A DNA stretch of 64,000 nt from Apoderus coryli (taxonomy: Eukaryota > Arthropoda > Insecta > Coleoptera > Attelabidae): NCBI GenBank assembly GCA_911728435.2, contig OU452198.1, forward strand, positions 9,272,001 through 9,336,000, read 5' to 3'. A program made the position numbers and the translations under genes. How positions within the stretch are numbered: position 1 is the first letter of the stretch; the number at the start of each line of letters is the position of its first letter. Below are positions 20,383 through 31,329 of this stretch, piece by piece. Below the pieces are notes generated by a model. That model made no database searches. It saw only the letters and a program-made list of their open reading frames with translations, and had not been told where the DNA came from.

Positions 20383-21529
20383 TTAATAGTGGAGCAAATG
20401 CTCAAAGTGTTCATCATGCATTTCGATGCATTTTCTGCACCTGTCGAGCCAGGATTCGCGCATCCGAGCAAACACGCCTGGATCGTTCGCGATAAATTCC
20501 GCTGCCACCACAACTCTAGCAACTAGGTCCTCCATTGTCGGCACAGGAGTTGCATAGATCAACCATTCCATTTCGCCCCAAAGAAAAAAGTCCAGGGGGG
20601 CCAAGTCCGGCGACCTTGCTGGCCAAGGGACGGGACCACCTCTACCAATCCACCTGTTGTTGTAGGTTTGGTCGATGTAACCTCTCACGGTGCGCGCAAA
20701 ATGCGCTGGACAACCATCGGCCTCTCTACGCAACTGGAGGGGTACATCTTCCAGCAGCTCGGGCAGAATATCTCGCAAAAAAAACTAGATAACTATTCCC
20801 GTTGAGGTGATCAGGTAGAACGTACGGCCCAATCAAATGGTCGCCCGGAAAACCTGACCAAACATTAACACCAAACTTCTGCTGATATCCTCTGATGTGC
20901 GTAGGATGGGGATTTTGTTCGCTCCACGCGTGGTTTTTACGAGGATTGAATGTCCCCTCGCGCGAAAATCCTTTTTCATCGCTCGAGAAGACTATACTTA
21001 AAAAATCAGCGTTTTCATCCGCTTGACCGAGCAACCACTCGCAGAACTCGAGCCGCCGAGGAGCGTCGCCAGGCAGTAGATGCTGCACCTTTTGAAGTTT
21101 AAATGGATGCAGATCGTGGATTTTCAATACTCGATAGACAGTATTTTTGCTGCAATCAAGTCGCGCCGCAATCTGACGAGTGCTAGTGTTGGGCTCATTC
21201 TGAATGCGTGCCATGACTTTATCCTCAACGGCATCTCTGATCGGACACTGCCTTGCAAATTCTCGAATAGGCTGCAAAGATAAGAAAGCCTCTTAGATTG
21301 GCTGTAAAACAGAAACGCGCAAGAAAAAAACACAGAAAGTTGCCATTTCTGCAATACTTACCACGAATGAGCCGGTCTTCCGTAGATTTTGATTAATTTT
21401 GACAAAAATCTTATGGTTGGGCAATTCACGATTTGGGAACCGCTGCCCGTACAACCGTTGTGCTAACGCGCGCGCTTCCCCATACAAGAGATGCATATCT
21501 GCAAGCTCGGCTAATTCAAAACGATTCAT
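20383..21529 (-). pseudogene. DD41D (rosa-like) transposase, intron-bearing, broken
   Basis: Exon 1 runs from ATG 21529 to 21362 (56 codons). A 90-base intron 21361-21272 has GTAAGT and a TTTGCAG end and joins in phase 0 to exon 2. Exon 2 starts PIREFARQCPIRD and holds the helix-turn-helix (TSTRQIAARLDCSKNTVYR) and the first catalytic Asp in FSSDEKGF. It then shifts frame in a run of eight T at about 20782-20789. In the next frame come DGCPAHF (second Asp) and LDFFLWG (third Asp), with 41 residues between the two Asp. A few residues normally found before DGCPAHF are missing. Total ~350 residues, near the usual length. It would cut and paste the element at TA. Broken by the shift and the small deletion. 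Confidence 0.82.
21272..21361 (-). other. Transposase intron
   Basis: Donor GTAAGT (first base at 21361), acceptor CTTTGCAG (last base at 21272), length 90, phase 0. It is needed because the exon 1 frame otherwise reads into a non-homologous tail. Confidence 0.7.
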
Positions 21530-23515
21530 TTTTGCAATTAGTGTAACGTTTGAAGATAATTAAGTACTTATAAACTGACACTTTTACTAAAGTTTGACAT
21601 GTTTATGTGTTACCATAACAACATTGTTTTGTTTTAGATTTTCACTAATAATAATAAATAATTTGTAAAAAAGCCTCCTTGTTTTTCTTTCTAATAATAA
21701 TAAACCTTTTAATAAAGTTTTTAATAAAAAATTTTTCTCGAGAACGGAGAGAGATACGAAAAAATATCGAGTGACAAAAAAGTTGTATTTTTAACTGAGC
21801 TTTCGGAAAAAAATATAAAATTTTCAAAAAAAGTCAGTAGCGTACATTTTTTTGTCATTTTTATTCGTGACACTGTCCACCGGGGCGCCACTGGAAGTCA
21901 TAATTAACATTTAATTAGTGCTAACTGAGCGTCTTATTAAGATTACATCACAAGCGAATTTCAAGAAAATCGGTTAACGTCTCTTTCGAGATATTGATAA
22001 AAAAAGGTTTTTTGAAAAAAACTTTGACACCCTGTATTTTGAAAACCATGCACTTCCGTGCATGCGTCAGTCTCTTATCTCAAACTGCTTGTCTATGGTT
22101 CCTCAATATGCCCCAGAAGTTTTTTCCAATTGAGAGGGGACACCCTGTATATATAATGGGCACATAAAAAAATTATGGGTTTTTGTCCAGTCGCGAAATA
22201 CAACTTAAGAATCTTTATTAAAGTCGACATACAAATAAAAATGTATCTTATTTTGTAATGTTATCACCCTGTAAATGTATTTGGGTATATATTGTAAAAT
22301 GCCTTTTTTCTGATTGGTTTATTTTCATTTTGTATTACCTACTATGTAACTTTTATGAGGCAATTCTGGACAGGAATAAGACTTGATTGAGTAAAGAAGT
22401 GTTTTCTCTTATTATAAATGTTAAATTAAATATTTTAATTTGTTTTTGAACTTAGTAAATTTTTCAGTTAAGAATTATTTTCTAGTTTTTGTTTAAAGAC
22501 TAAGTTCATTTCATTTTATTCTGAAATAGTGAATTGTATAAAGTTCCGTAAGTTTTGATATGCTTTTAATTGAAGGCCTTTTTGTTTAATCAGTTTTTAT
22601 TATATAAAGTTTAAAGTTATTTCTTTTAGTAATTGAAATAAATTCCGTTTTCACTAATATGTTAAAGTCTCGTATAGGAATTAATATAATTATTCGAATT
22701 ATATTAATTTTTCCTATTTTTAAGTAGTACAAGTAATAACTACGATTTTCTTTTAAATTCTCATTATTGCTTAATTGTTTTATTCTTTCTCTTTCTTTTA
22801 TTTATACATATTTATTTCTTTATTGTTAGTTGATTTTATCCCGAAAATTATGTGTTTCATTTCTAATAAAGTTTTCGATAAATTATTGACAAAAGGGTCA
22901 ACCAATTAAATATTTTCTTTTAATTAAAAAGTGATCCAAGATTATAATGGTATGTAATTTTGCATTCCTTTAATACAGATTAATAAAGCTTATTTTAGTT
23001 GGTTGTTTGTTTCATATAATAATTTGATTCTGTTATTATTCAAGTTGATATTCTTTGTTTGTTCTTCTATATTTGAAACCGCTCGTAAAACAATGAAACG
23101 AACCATAACAATTTGGAATAGCATATTGGGATTCATTCGGACTGAGCTATAACATTAGTATTCTTTCTGAATGTATATAACACCCGCTAATAAGGTTACA
23201 ACATGGCTATGTTAAATTATATTTTAATACTATTTTTCGTCAGTTTTCGCACTCCAGTTTTTTAGCGGATGAAGATAGAAAACAATTTATTAGTGAAAAA
23301 GTATTTATGAAAATTAGGACTTTCGGAATGTGGCAAAATATAGGTATGTTCGTGAGAAAATAATAGTGATGACGTCATATTCTCCATTTTGCAAAAAACA
23401 TTTGGCGTAAAATATACCTGAATGCAACACAATTTATACCACATCAAAAGTTTTTTAATATCCAATCCCGTTTTCATACAATAGGCCTGGGGCTCCGAGT
23501 TCGGGACACCCGGTA

Positions 23516-24924
23516 CATAAGAAAATTATTCGAGTAAGACAAAAATACCAGTGTTTTAAGATTTGTCTGAAACAATGGATTAAATTTCAAAAGATTGTGT
23601 TAAAAATTAGACCAATAATTGAAATTAGTTGAGTAGGATAGTGTATAGATAGTTGGCTGCCCGTCTGCAGAATAATATACACTGTGTCCAAGATAAGAAT
23701 CGGATAGCGTTGGAATCTTGGAAACGGTAGGAGTTACAATGTCGGTTAAATTAGAGAAAAGTTGTACGATTTAAACAGCTTTTAAATGGTGTTTTCAAAA
23801 GTTTAGTTGTTTTCGAGAATTTTCGGGAACCAATTTTTTGCGATTTTAGTTTTTATTTATTTCTGATATTATTTTTACAGATATAAAAAAAACAAAAGCT
23901 CTTTCTTCTTCTTCTTACTTTTTGAAGAGAATAAGAAGGCGTTTACAAATTTCTACTACGACGTTTCGTTTTAGAAAAACTATCATCAACTTCGTTTTTA
24001 TTTAATACCTGTATAAAGGAAACTAATCAAGTTAGAGCTGCTTCGATGGCAGCATTAAACTAATAAAAAAAAATGGAACCTGACGTGTTACTTAGTTTTG
24101 CTCTATTTATTACGGTTCAGACTGACATCGGAATTTGCGCACCTTGTACGTCACTGTAGAAGTCGTGACGCGGATATATACATTCAACTTCATTATTTAA
24201 CGATGCTATATATTATGTGGAATTGAAAGTTGCACACACATATGTGTGTATAATATGGGTGAGTTGTGCCAGGTTATTATGTCGCTTGCTTGAACTTTTT
24301 AATTGCTGAACATTACTGCGGGCTACATGGTATATTGTTTTCCATTTTGTGGACGACACACATCATCGTAGTAGCTTTTGTGATTTTGTTAATAGTAGTA
24401 TCTTAAAAATATCATTAAAATTATTTTGCTTGTTTGCTACTCACCGAGATTGAATTCGGGAAAACCAAAATTTAGATCAAATTTAATGTATTATAACTTT
24501 TTCTTCCATAGTCCGATTTAAACCTTTTTTTTACAAACTGTAGATAATTATTTCGGTTTTAATTTTATTCAATTTTCAAACATACAGTTGAAATATACAG
24601 GAAAATAGGAAAGCATATTTTTTTTCTTAAGTTTGTAACACTCTGTAGAGTAATTTTGCAACATAAACTACACTGCATATGCTTTTATGTACAGTTTCAT
24701 TCATTTTTAACATTTTGCTGTTTTATTCATCTCTGTATCGTTATCGGTTATAGATATGAATTTTTGAAATATACATTGCACTTTTTACATTATTGAAAAC
24801 ACTCTGGATTTTTTTGTGGAATGTTTGGGTTTCCTTGCAAACGTACTCTGCATTTGTCAATCACTTTTTTCAGACATTTAGAGCATTTAAAACGATTCGT
24901 GAGTGAATTCCAAATTTATTTACG
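23516..24924. other. Non-coding, old repeats only
   Basis: No gene. ACACTGTGTCCAAGATAAGA at 23683 may be one end of another inverted-repeat element. 23980-24130 resembles 13580-13700. Confidence 0.45.
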
Positions 24925-25916
24925 ATGCCTTTGTCATGTGAAGATTCAGCTAGAGCCGTTGCTCTTCATGATGTTAGTTATTCCTATAGAGAAGTGACGA
25001 ATATGCTAGGTTTCACAATATGTGGCGTGGAAAGAGCCGCTGCAAAGTTTTGTGAGACTGGAAGTTATAGTAGAAGACCTGGATCTGGAAGAAATCGTGC
25101 TACTTCCGCCCTTGTTGACCGCTTTATAAGAGTATCAGTTTTAAGAGATCGGCAAACCAGTGCAGTAGTGGTAAGAAATGAACTCCAAAGAGTTCGTCAA
25201 GTTGCTGTCAAAAAAATTGCATTAAGAAGAAGACTTCATGAAGTCAATTTACGGGCTAGAAGACCGGCAACTAGACCAGGGCTCCTCAGACGGCATCGAG
25301 TTCATAGACTTCTTTTTTCGCAAAAACATATTAACTAGAACCTTCCAGCCTGGAGGCAAGTTCTCTTTTCAGACGAGCCCAGATTTTGCCTGAGGTCTCC
25401 TGACGGACGAGAAAGAGTATTGAGACGACAAGGGGAGAGATTCGCCCAATGTCATTTTAGCGAAAGGGTTAGCTTTGGTGGTGGATCCATTATGGTGTGG
25501 GGCGGTATTTCATTTGACGCTCGAACAGAACTTGTTTTTATTGCCAGAAGAACTTTAACGGCCCAAAGGTACATTGAAGAAATTCTGGAGGAGCATGTTG
25601 TTGTTTTTGCACAATTTGTCGGTAACGAATTCGTTTTCATGCATGACAATGCCCGTCCACATACTGCCAGAATAGTAGCCCAATATTTAGAAGAGGTTGG
25701 AATCAACGTTATGCGCTGACCCGCTCGTAGTCGTAATCTTAATCCAATAGAATATGTATGGGACATGTTAGGTAGACGAATCAGAAAACGCCGAGAACAG
25801 TTATTCACTATTCAACAACTAAGAAATGCTTTGGAAGAAGAATGGGTAATATTCCACAAGCAGATATCCAAAACCTAATTAGAGGAATGACTCGATGTAT
25901 ATTTAATTTTTTTTAA
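24925..25916 (+). pseudogene. Tc1-type DD34E transposase pseudogene
   Basis: From ATG 24925 the frame shows a paired-like helix-turn-helix region (YSYREVTNMLGFTICGVERA) and a GRNR-type hook motif. The first catalytic Asp follows in FSDEPRFCL (about 25370). GGGSIMVWGGIS and the second Asp in FMHDNARPHTAR (about 25635-25670) come next, then the Glu in NLNPIEYVWD. Thirty-four positions separate Asp and Glu, so this is the Tc1 type. Breaks: stop TAG at 25336-25338, TGA at 25717-25719 in place of the usual Trp, and a one-base shift near 25845 after EEEW; the C-terminus then continues in the other frame to TAA at ~25916. Inverted repeats were not found. Confidence 0.85.
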
Positions 25917-26766
25917 CTGTGGCAATATGGCGTTTTTAAGACCATTCGAACATGATAATTTAAACTGTAGTGTAGAATTTAAAAATACGAAAATAAAATT
26001 CTATTCAATAGTATAAACATAGCAATCCGTCCTTGTTACAGTCCACAAGGAAACATGTTTATAATAGCAAATGAGAGGCTACGTTATTACCGGTAGCTAT
26101 GGATACATCCTTCTCAACATCAGGATCAGTGCTTTTGAGCTTTTAGTATATGGAAGAAAATATGTTTTGCATTATAAAATACATAAAATGCTGTTATAAC
26201 GAAACGAATTTTAAAGTCTCTGAGAAGAATACGATATTATAAAATGCGGATTAGATGGACCAAGAAAACAGAATGAAATTTGTTTTATATACAAAAATTC
26301 CAGTGTTTTACGATTCTAAAATATCCACGATCAATGTTTTGGAAGATATTTTAGATTTAGTTATAACTGTTTAATGATTTTATTAGTATTATAGCGACCT
26401 TACTTTACATATATTCAAAACAGCTCCAAAATAGAACTTTATCAAAAGTCACGCCTAAATTCGATAAAATTTTATGGATGAAATGCTCGCATTTCACTTG
26501 TGGTTTTAAGCTGCTCGATTTTTTTTTTTATAGAGGAAATGCTTTTAGGCACGATCACCTGTTATCCGCAGTTGAGTGTGGCGACTCAAGCTTGGGAAGG
26601 TGTCCCAGCTAATACCCACTAAAACCTCTCCGGTGAAAGGAGCTATCTGATCGCAGATTTCTGGAGGGAAGACTTCTATTCCTCCAGGAGCTCTCCTTTC
26701 GTTTCAGAAGGCCTGAGACTATGTCCTGTAGGTCTATCTATCATCTCTCTTTCTCGTCTAGTCTGC
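25917..26766. other. Non-coding; GC-richer segment 26510-26766
   Basis: 25917-26505 shows nothing. 26510-26766 is clearly less AT-rich than its surroundings (CTTGGGAAGGTGTCCCAGC, CTCCGGTGAAAGGAGC) and looks like a piece of a mobile element. I cannot assign it a class. Confidence 0.4.
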
Positions 26767-27160
26767 TACGAGGGTTGCCTTTTATATTTCGGGATTTGGC
26801 AACCCTGGTGTTGCAATCTCACAACTGACAGTTCCATCGTAAAGTTGGACATTTTTGAGGTTATACGTACTCAGAACGTTTCGACATACAAGCGCTATTT
26901 GTGTTGTTTACAGTAAGTTAAAAGATTCATCTCGCCCCAAAAATGGAATTAAATCGTGAACATTTTCGTGCGATTATTTTTTACAACTTTCGACGTGGAT
27001 TAACTCAGCAACAGTGCATGGATGAACTTAATTCAATTTTTGACGATGAAGCTCCATCAAGGACCAGTGTTTATCGATGGTATGGTGAATCGTGGTCGTA
27101 GTTCATTCCAAGACGAATTTCCTGAAGGTTGTCCAAAATCAGTTGTTGTTTGTACGCCGT
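26767..27160 (+). pseudogene. mariner transposon, 5' end and N-terminal fragment
   Basis: TA at 26767 is followed by CGAGGGTTGCCTTTTAT, a mariner-like inverted-repeat start, and a ~170-base leader. ATG at 26943 starts MELNREHFRAIIFYNFRRG, then LTQQQCMDELN and SRTSVYRWYGE, the first helix-turn-helix of a mariner (DD34D) transposase. The frame breaks at about 27090 and the similarity stops near 27160, where the Jockey fragment begins. The catalytic part is gone. Confidence 0.75.
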
Positions 27161-28050
27161 TGAGTCGACGTTGTCTTCACCCTATAGAGCCTAGAGTCAT
27201 AGTTGGCATCATGGCCTCTTGAACCTCCTTGCTTGTTCCTCGGGGTCGTAGTCCACCGCTGCGCGCAGAAGTGAATTCTGATGTCGCTCAGCCCTTTCAA
27301 AGACCGTTGTTGTTCGCTGTGCGAGATGTTCCGTCAAGGAGTCGAGACCTAAATCCCTCCGGATTCGGTCGTTCCTCACAAACCATGGTGCGTCTAATGC
27401 TATAGCCTTGTTCTCCTTTGCTTCCAGTTTTCTCAGGTATGAGCTCGCTGTTTGTCCCCATGCTGCTGACGCGTACGACATAACGGTCGTACAAACAACA
27501 GCCTTGATGAGGAGCAACTTGCTTCTCAGTGGAAGTCTGCTTTTCCTGTTGATCAGCGGGAGCAGGGCGTTGATGGCCGCCTGCCCCTTTCCGGCTGCAA
27601 TGTTGGTGTGCTTCTGGAATGTGAGGCCCCTGTCCAAGTAACACCAAGGTACTTTACCGAGTCCCGCTATTCGACGTCTTCTCCATCAATTCGAACATAT
27701 CCCGATGGTTCCTTTCGTCTTTTTCCACGGATGAGGAAAGCAGTACTGTTCTCAGCGTTTATTTTAATACGTCAAGTCAAGCACCACTCACTCATCCTGT
27801 TTGCTGCCCGCTGGAGGTATCTGGTGACCATCCTTGGTTGAGTGCTTCTTGCAAGAAGTGCTGTATCCTCGGCATACTGCGTTATGATCGTCTGATCCGT
27901 GCGTGGTTCATCACTAGACTGTGAAGAGGTGAGGTGACAGAACGGAGCCCTGTGGTACCCCAGCCTCTATGTCGCGACTACCTGAAATACACTTACCAAA
28001 CCGAACTCGGAAAGTTCGAGCCTGCAGGTAGCAAGCTGATGGATCTGTAC
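27160..28050 (-). pseudogene. Jockey-type non-LTR reverse transcriptase, 3' part
   Basis: Minus-strand reading from ~28050: EAGVPQGSVLSPHLF (RT block), then after two stops QYAEDTALLARS with the catalytic box as YAED in place of YADD. MSEWCL and FLIRGKRR follow, then a frame change near 27640. 27637-27209 reads LDRGLTFQKH, SYASAAWGQ and PWFVRNDRIRRDLGL to a stop. This is the thumb and C-terminal part of Jockey-clade ORF2. At least two stops, one shift and a changed catalytic Asp make it inactive. It abuts mariner DNA on its left and transposase DNA on its right. Confidence 0.78.
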
Positions 28051-28059
28051 TTTAAGCTG

Positions 28060-28243
28060 CTCGAGTAGAAGTACCTGCATTTTATTGAACAATGTTCAGT
28101 ACATCCTCTTCCAGCTCTACCGTTCTTGCTGCCTTTGGCCTTCCTGTTCCACCACTTCGTTTTAGTGTACCTGTTTCATGAAGGCGTCGAAGAATGCTTG
28201 CGAAAATTTTTCTTAAATATTGCCGCGTATTTTTGAAACACCC
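28060..28243 (-). pseudogene. Transposase N-terminal fragment with CAGGGTG end
   Basis: On the minus strand, TACAGGGTGTTTC (ends 28249) is followed by ILRRLHETGTLKRSGGTGRP, then KAARTVELEEDVLNIVQ and GTSTRAA. This is the helix-GRP-helix pattern of DD41D mariner-group transposases. A stop interrupts it, and it ends at the Jockey fragment near 28055. The close link between a CAGGGTG end and such a transposase supports the view that these ends belong to this transposon group. Confidence 0.6.
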
Positions 28244-28261
28244 TGTATATTCCCCAAACAT

Positions 28262-28430
28262 ACCCGAAAAATTGTCTATAATATACAGGGTGATTCATTA
28301 TGGTTGCAACAAACGAAAACTGGATATTCCTGAAAGTAATATAAGCATTTTTTGCCACTGAACCCATGTCCGCAAATGCTTCGTTATCGAGACACAGGGT
28401 GTCCAAATTTAGTTGTCAATTTGACTTCAA
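28262..28430. repeat. CAGGGTG-ended repeat
   Basis: TACAGGGTGATTCATT at about 28265 and CACAGGGTGTCCAAA at 28393, both in the same orientation. Probably two overlapping element ends. Confidence 0.45.
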
Positions 28431-28683
28431 CTTTTTTGTTCATTTCTCAAAAACTAGCTAACCGATTTTGGCAGAATTTTACATGCATTTGGGGACTGAT
28501 ATCCTAAACTAATCTGCATTATTTTGACTTTCATTAACTGTTCATTGGCGTAGATATAGGGGTCATTTGGGTAAATTTTACATATAAATTAATTAAAGAC
28601 AGCTTTGACAAGCTTCATTATTTTAAATTATCACTTTTTTAAAAAGAGCAACTTATAAAATGCAAAAAAGTTAATTCCGTCGA

Positions 28684-29038
28684 TGTTGTGGTTTCTACCA
28701 TTTTTATGGAAACCGATAAATTGCAAGTTAATGATAGATTTAAATCAAAATAACGTTTGCCAGAAAACAAAATGAAAAATCAGATGTAGAATGTGCCAAT
28801 TGAGTGAATTACTGTTAATGAATTTTCTAATTTTAATTTCTAGTTTAGTTTTTGTATTGTTAAATTTTTAATTGTACTGATAGGCCTTAAAATTTGGTGT
28901 TTTGGTAATTTTTATTAAATCGTATTCCACGGCAACTTTGATTTTTCATTTGGTTTTCTGGTAAACGTTATTTTGATTTAAATCTACCATTAACTTGCAA
29001 TTTATCGGCTTCCATAAAAATGGTAGAAATCACAACAT
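28684..29038. repeat. Inverted repeat, ~100-bp arms
   Basis: Arms at 28684-28793 and 28939-29038 match in reverse complement with few differences (TTTCTACCATTTTTATGG, AACTTGCAATTTATCGG, AATAACGTTT). About 145 bp lie between. No coding frame; MITE-like. Confidence 0.75.
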
Positions 29039-29089
29039 TTACTTAATTAACTAAAAGTAATAATTTGATACAAAAATACTGTAACATCA

Positions 29090-29250
29090 TTCTAGGTGCT
29101 GACTAACTTTTGGAAAACATAGAGCGAATGCAAGAGGTTTAAAAAAGGGTTTAAATATAAAAAAAAAAGTGTTCTTAAACTTATCCGAAATAATAAATGA
29201 TAGAATATAAACTAAAACATTTAACACAAAAAATTATTCGATAGCAATAA
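29090..29250 (-). repeat. Fragment of the tandem-unit dispersed repeat
   Basis: GAAAACATAGAGCGAATGCA to CTTAAACTTATCCGAAATA matches 36690-36780 and, in reverse complement, 7860-7985. Confidence 0.6.
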
Positions 29251-29287
29251 AATTCTGTCGCATCCACCAACTTATTTAATACCCTAA

Positions 29288-29613
29288 AATAAACCTGTTT
29301 TTTACCACGAAGGGAGGAAAACAGATATTTTAGGTCGTTGGGAGGCTTGACCCAAGTAATGTCTTGCCGTCATTTTGGAGTCGGTACTAAGGAATAACCA
29401 AGTTGCTTACTTGGTCTAGCCGGCCGTCGCGACACGACGCTGGTGGGGGAAAGCAACCCAGCGTGGGTTACCGCGCATGCTCTCGAAGATATAAGGAGGC
29501 GTTCAGACAGGTATGTAAGCGTAAAGGACCTACAGGTAATCTCCGAAGGGTCAAGCCTCGGCAAGACCTAAAATATCTGTTTTCCTCCCTTCGTGGTAGA
29601 AAACAGGTTTATT
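29288..29613. repeat. Foldback element with 66-bp arms
   Basis: Arms 29288-29353 and 29548-29613 are nearly perfect reverse complements (one arm reads CCACGAAGGGAGGAAAACAG). The ~195-bp core is GC-richer and contains CGTCGCGACACGACG. No gene. Confidence 0.85.
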
Positions 29614-31150
29614 ATTAGAATAATTTTCTACCTAAATTACACTTTGCCTGTTGCACTCTTTCAAATAATTTTGCATTTAATCGTATTTATAAATAATAGT
29701 AAAATAATGAATATGTATGACATGAAATTAAAGTAAATTGGTTTTTTAATCATTGTAACTTTAAATTTTATACAATTTTTGATAATTTACATACTGAATC
29801 TATAAAAATGTCATGTAACTTTTATGTAATTCGTTTGCATCTGCCTGTTCATTGTGTAAATTGTTTCATTTTAATTTTACTATTATAACCTGAAGAAGGC
29901 AAATGTTTTACGTTCCCGAAACGTTGTTAATTAAAAAAAATGGATGTTGACATTAACTAAGAATTATTTCATCCATGTTTTGTTTGTGAGCCCCATCCCA
30001 AGAGTTCAAAGCGAAAAATAACATAAAGGGGGTACCATAAGAAAAACATATGCCATTACATTAATTTTCAACTACACGATCCTTCAAATTTTATCGAATT
30101 TGTGCGTGACTTTCGGTTCTTACTGTATATAGGCAAATAATTATTTTCATAAATCTCTATAGCTTGCAACAAGCAACCATCATCTAATGAACATTTGTTA
30201 ACAAATAGCACGGTCTAATGGTTCGCCCAGCATCAACTATATTAAATACGTATTTCTGTTACAAATTGTTGAGCATTATTTCACATACTATAATATGAAC
30301 TGTATACCTATTTCCTCGTACCTACTGTTACTACACATTTCGTGCCCGCTCACCAGCTAAATCATGTTGACAATTATTCCGAGGTAACGTACCTACCTAC
30401 ATAATATAAAACATGAGCAAATACGAGATCGAAAACGACTTAGCTTGGCGTACAAAGTTTAATACTCGCATGTAACAAAACTCACATGATGCAATGTGTA
30501 AGTACTCCAACCTATCACTTTCAACCCACGGTGAACCTTTGTCGATGAAGGTAATTCATTGATACGCCATTGACATATTTGAAAATAAAAATTATGTTTG
30601 AAATCATCGTTCAAATTGTGCCAAATAGCTTAACAGGTAGTTAAATATAATGTTACATGACTTTATCAGGTGTCACACATTTTTGTGAACATTGACATAA
30701 TTGTATTATACTAAGTATAATATTTTTAATATCAGTTGAAATAGGCATGGCGGCATACATCTATCAGTTTGGTGGCATGGGCGTATCACTATTTTAGCGA
30801 TAATAAAAGCAAATTTATAATATGAACATTTATTTGGTGTTTGAATGTTTTTTTTTTGTAATCGGGTTTTTTGATCCCCAAATCATCTGGATCGGATTGA
30901 AAATACAGTGGTACGCTTGAGCTAGGCAAATATGGTGTATTGCATATTCTTTTTTGAAATTATTTTTTTTATTATATGCAGTAATTCTTTCTCTGTCGAC
31001 TTCGTTTTAGGAATAGTGAAGATCAATAATTCACCCTGTATATTAATAATCAAAACAAGGAGACATTTTGTAATGGGCATTGGATAATCCCCTAACGTGC
31101 CTCTTCTTATGGTAGAAGTATGTACAATTCCTAGTGACTCATTCTGGTTC
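29614..31150. other. No gene seen
   Basis: AT-rich. CCTGAAGAAGGC ... CGAAACGTTG at 29891-29925 resembles the border sequence of Penelope-like elements, but no coding part is present. A CACCCTGTA end occurs at 31033. Confidence 0.45.
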
Positions 31151-31154
31151 ATCC

Positions 31155-31290
31155 CAATAATTCACCCTGTATGTACCTTTTTCCACCCGTAATAGACAGA
31201 AAACAGATAAAAAATGTTTGTAATAACCTAGTTGTCTTATTTGTTTGAGGAAAACTCATGTGTCTGATTACTAATGGGCCACCCTGTATA
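31155..31290 (-). repeat. Short CAGGGTG-ended element (second copy 40290-40400)
   Basis: CATCCCAATAATTCACCCTG to AACCTAGTT...GGAAAACTCATG matches the reverse complement of 40290-40405. Both copies have the CAGGGTGAATTATTGGGATG end. Confidence 0.65.
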
Positions 31291-31329
31291 TCTGACTGAT
31301 TGGATTTTACTTATTCTCTTTCATCCATC

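Larger units (their letters stand above)
19890..22149 (-). mobile_element. DD41D mariner-group transposon with ~500-bp TIRs
   Basis: Inverted repeats at 19890-20388 and 21645-22149 match almost throughout and start TACAGGGTGTCCCCTCTCAA; flanking TA can be the target duplication. The ~1.25 kb between them holds one transposase gene on the minus strand. Terminal repeats of this length are unusual for the mariner/Tc1 superfamily, where tens of bases are common. High arm similarity suggests fairly recent activity, although the transposase copy itself is broken. Confidence 0.85.
19196..23515. mobile_element. Outer long-inverted-repeat element (host of 19890-22149)
   Basis: TACAGGGTGTCCCAAACTCG at 19196 and its diverged complement ending at 23515 (CACCCGGTA) open ~200-bp inverted arms. 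The arms share CCCCAGGCCTATTGTATGAA, AAAATGGAGAA, GACGTCATCA and ACGAACATACCT. Without the nested transposon the element is ~2.06 kb. The interior (19410-19889 and 22150-23300) shows no transposase, so it is non-autonomous or decayed. Confidence 0.65.

Noticed and set aside
28176..28406. 76-codon minus-strand frame across 28240
   Set aside because: It reads through a transposon end motif; only the part homologous to transposase, in another frame, is meaningful.
29891..29925. Penelope-like element border as a called feature
   Set aside because: Only a short CTGAAG...CGAAACG pattern is present, with no coding part or inverted arms; noted in the stretch description only.
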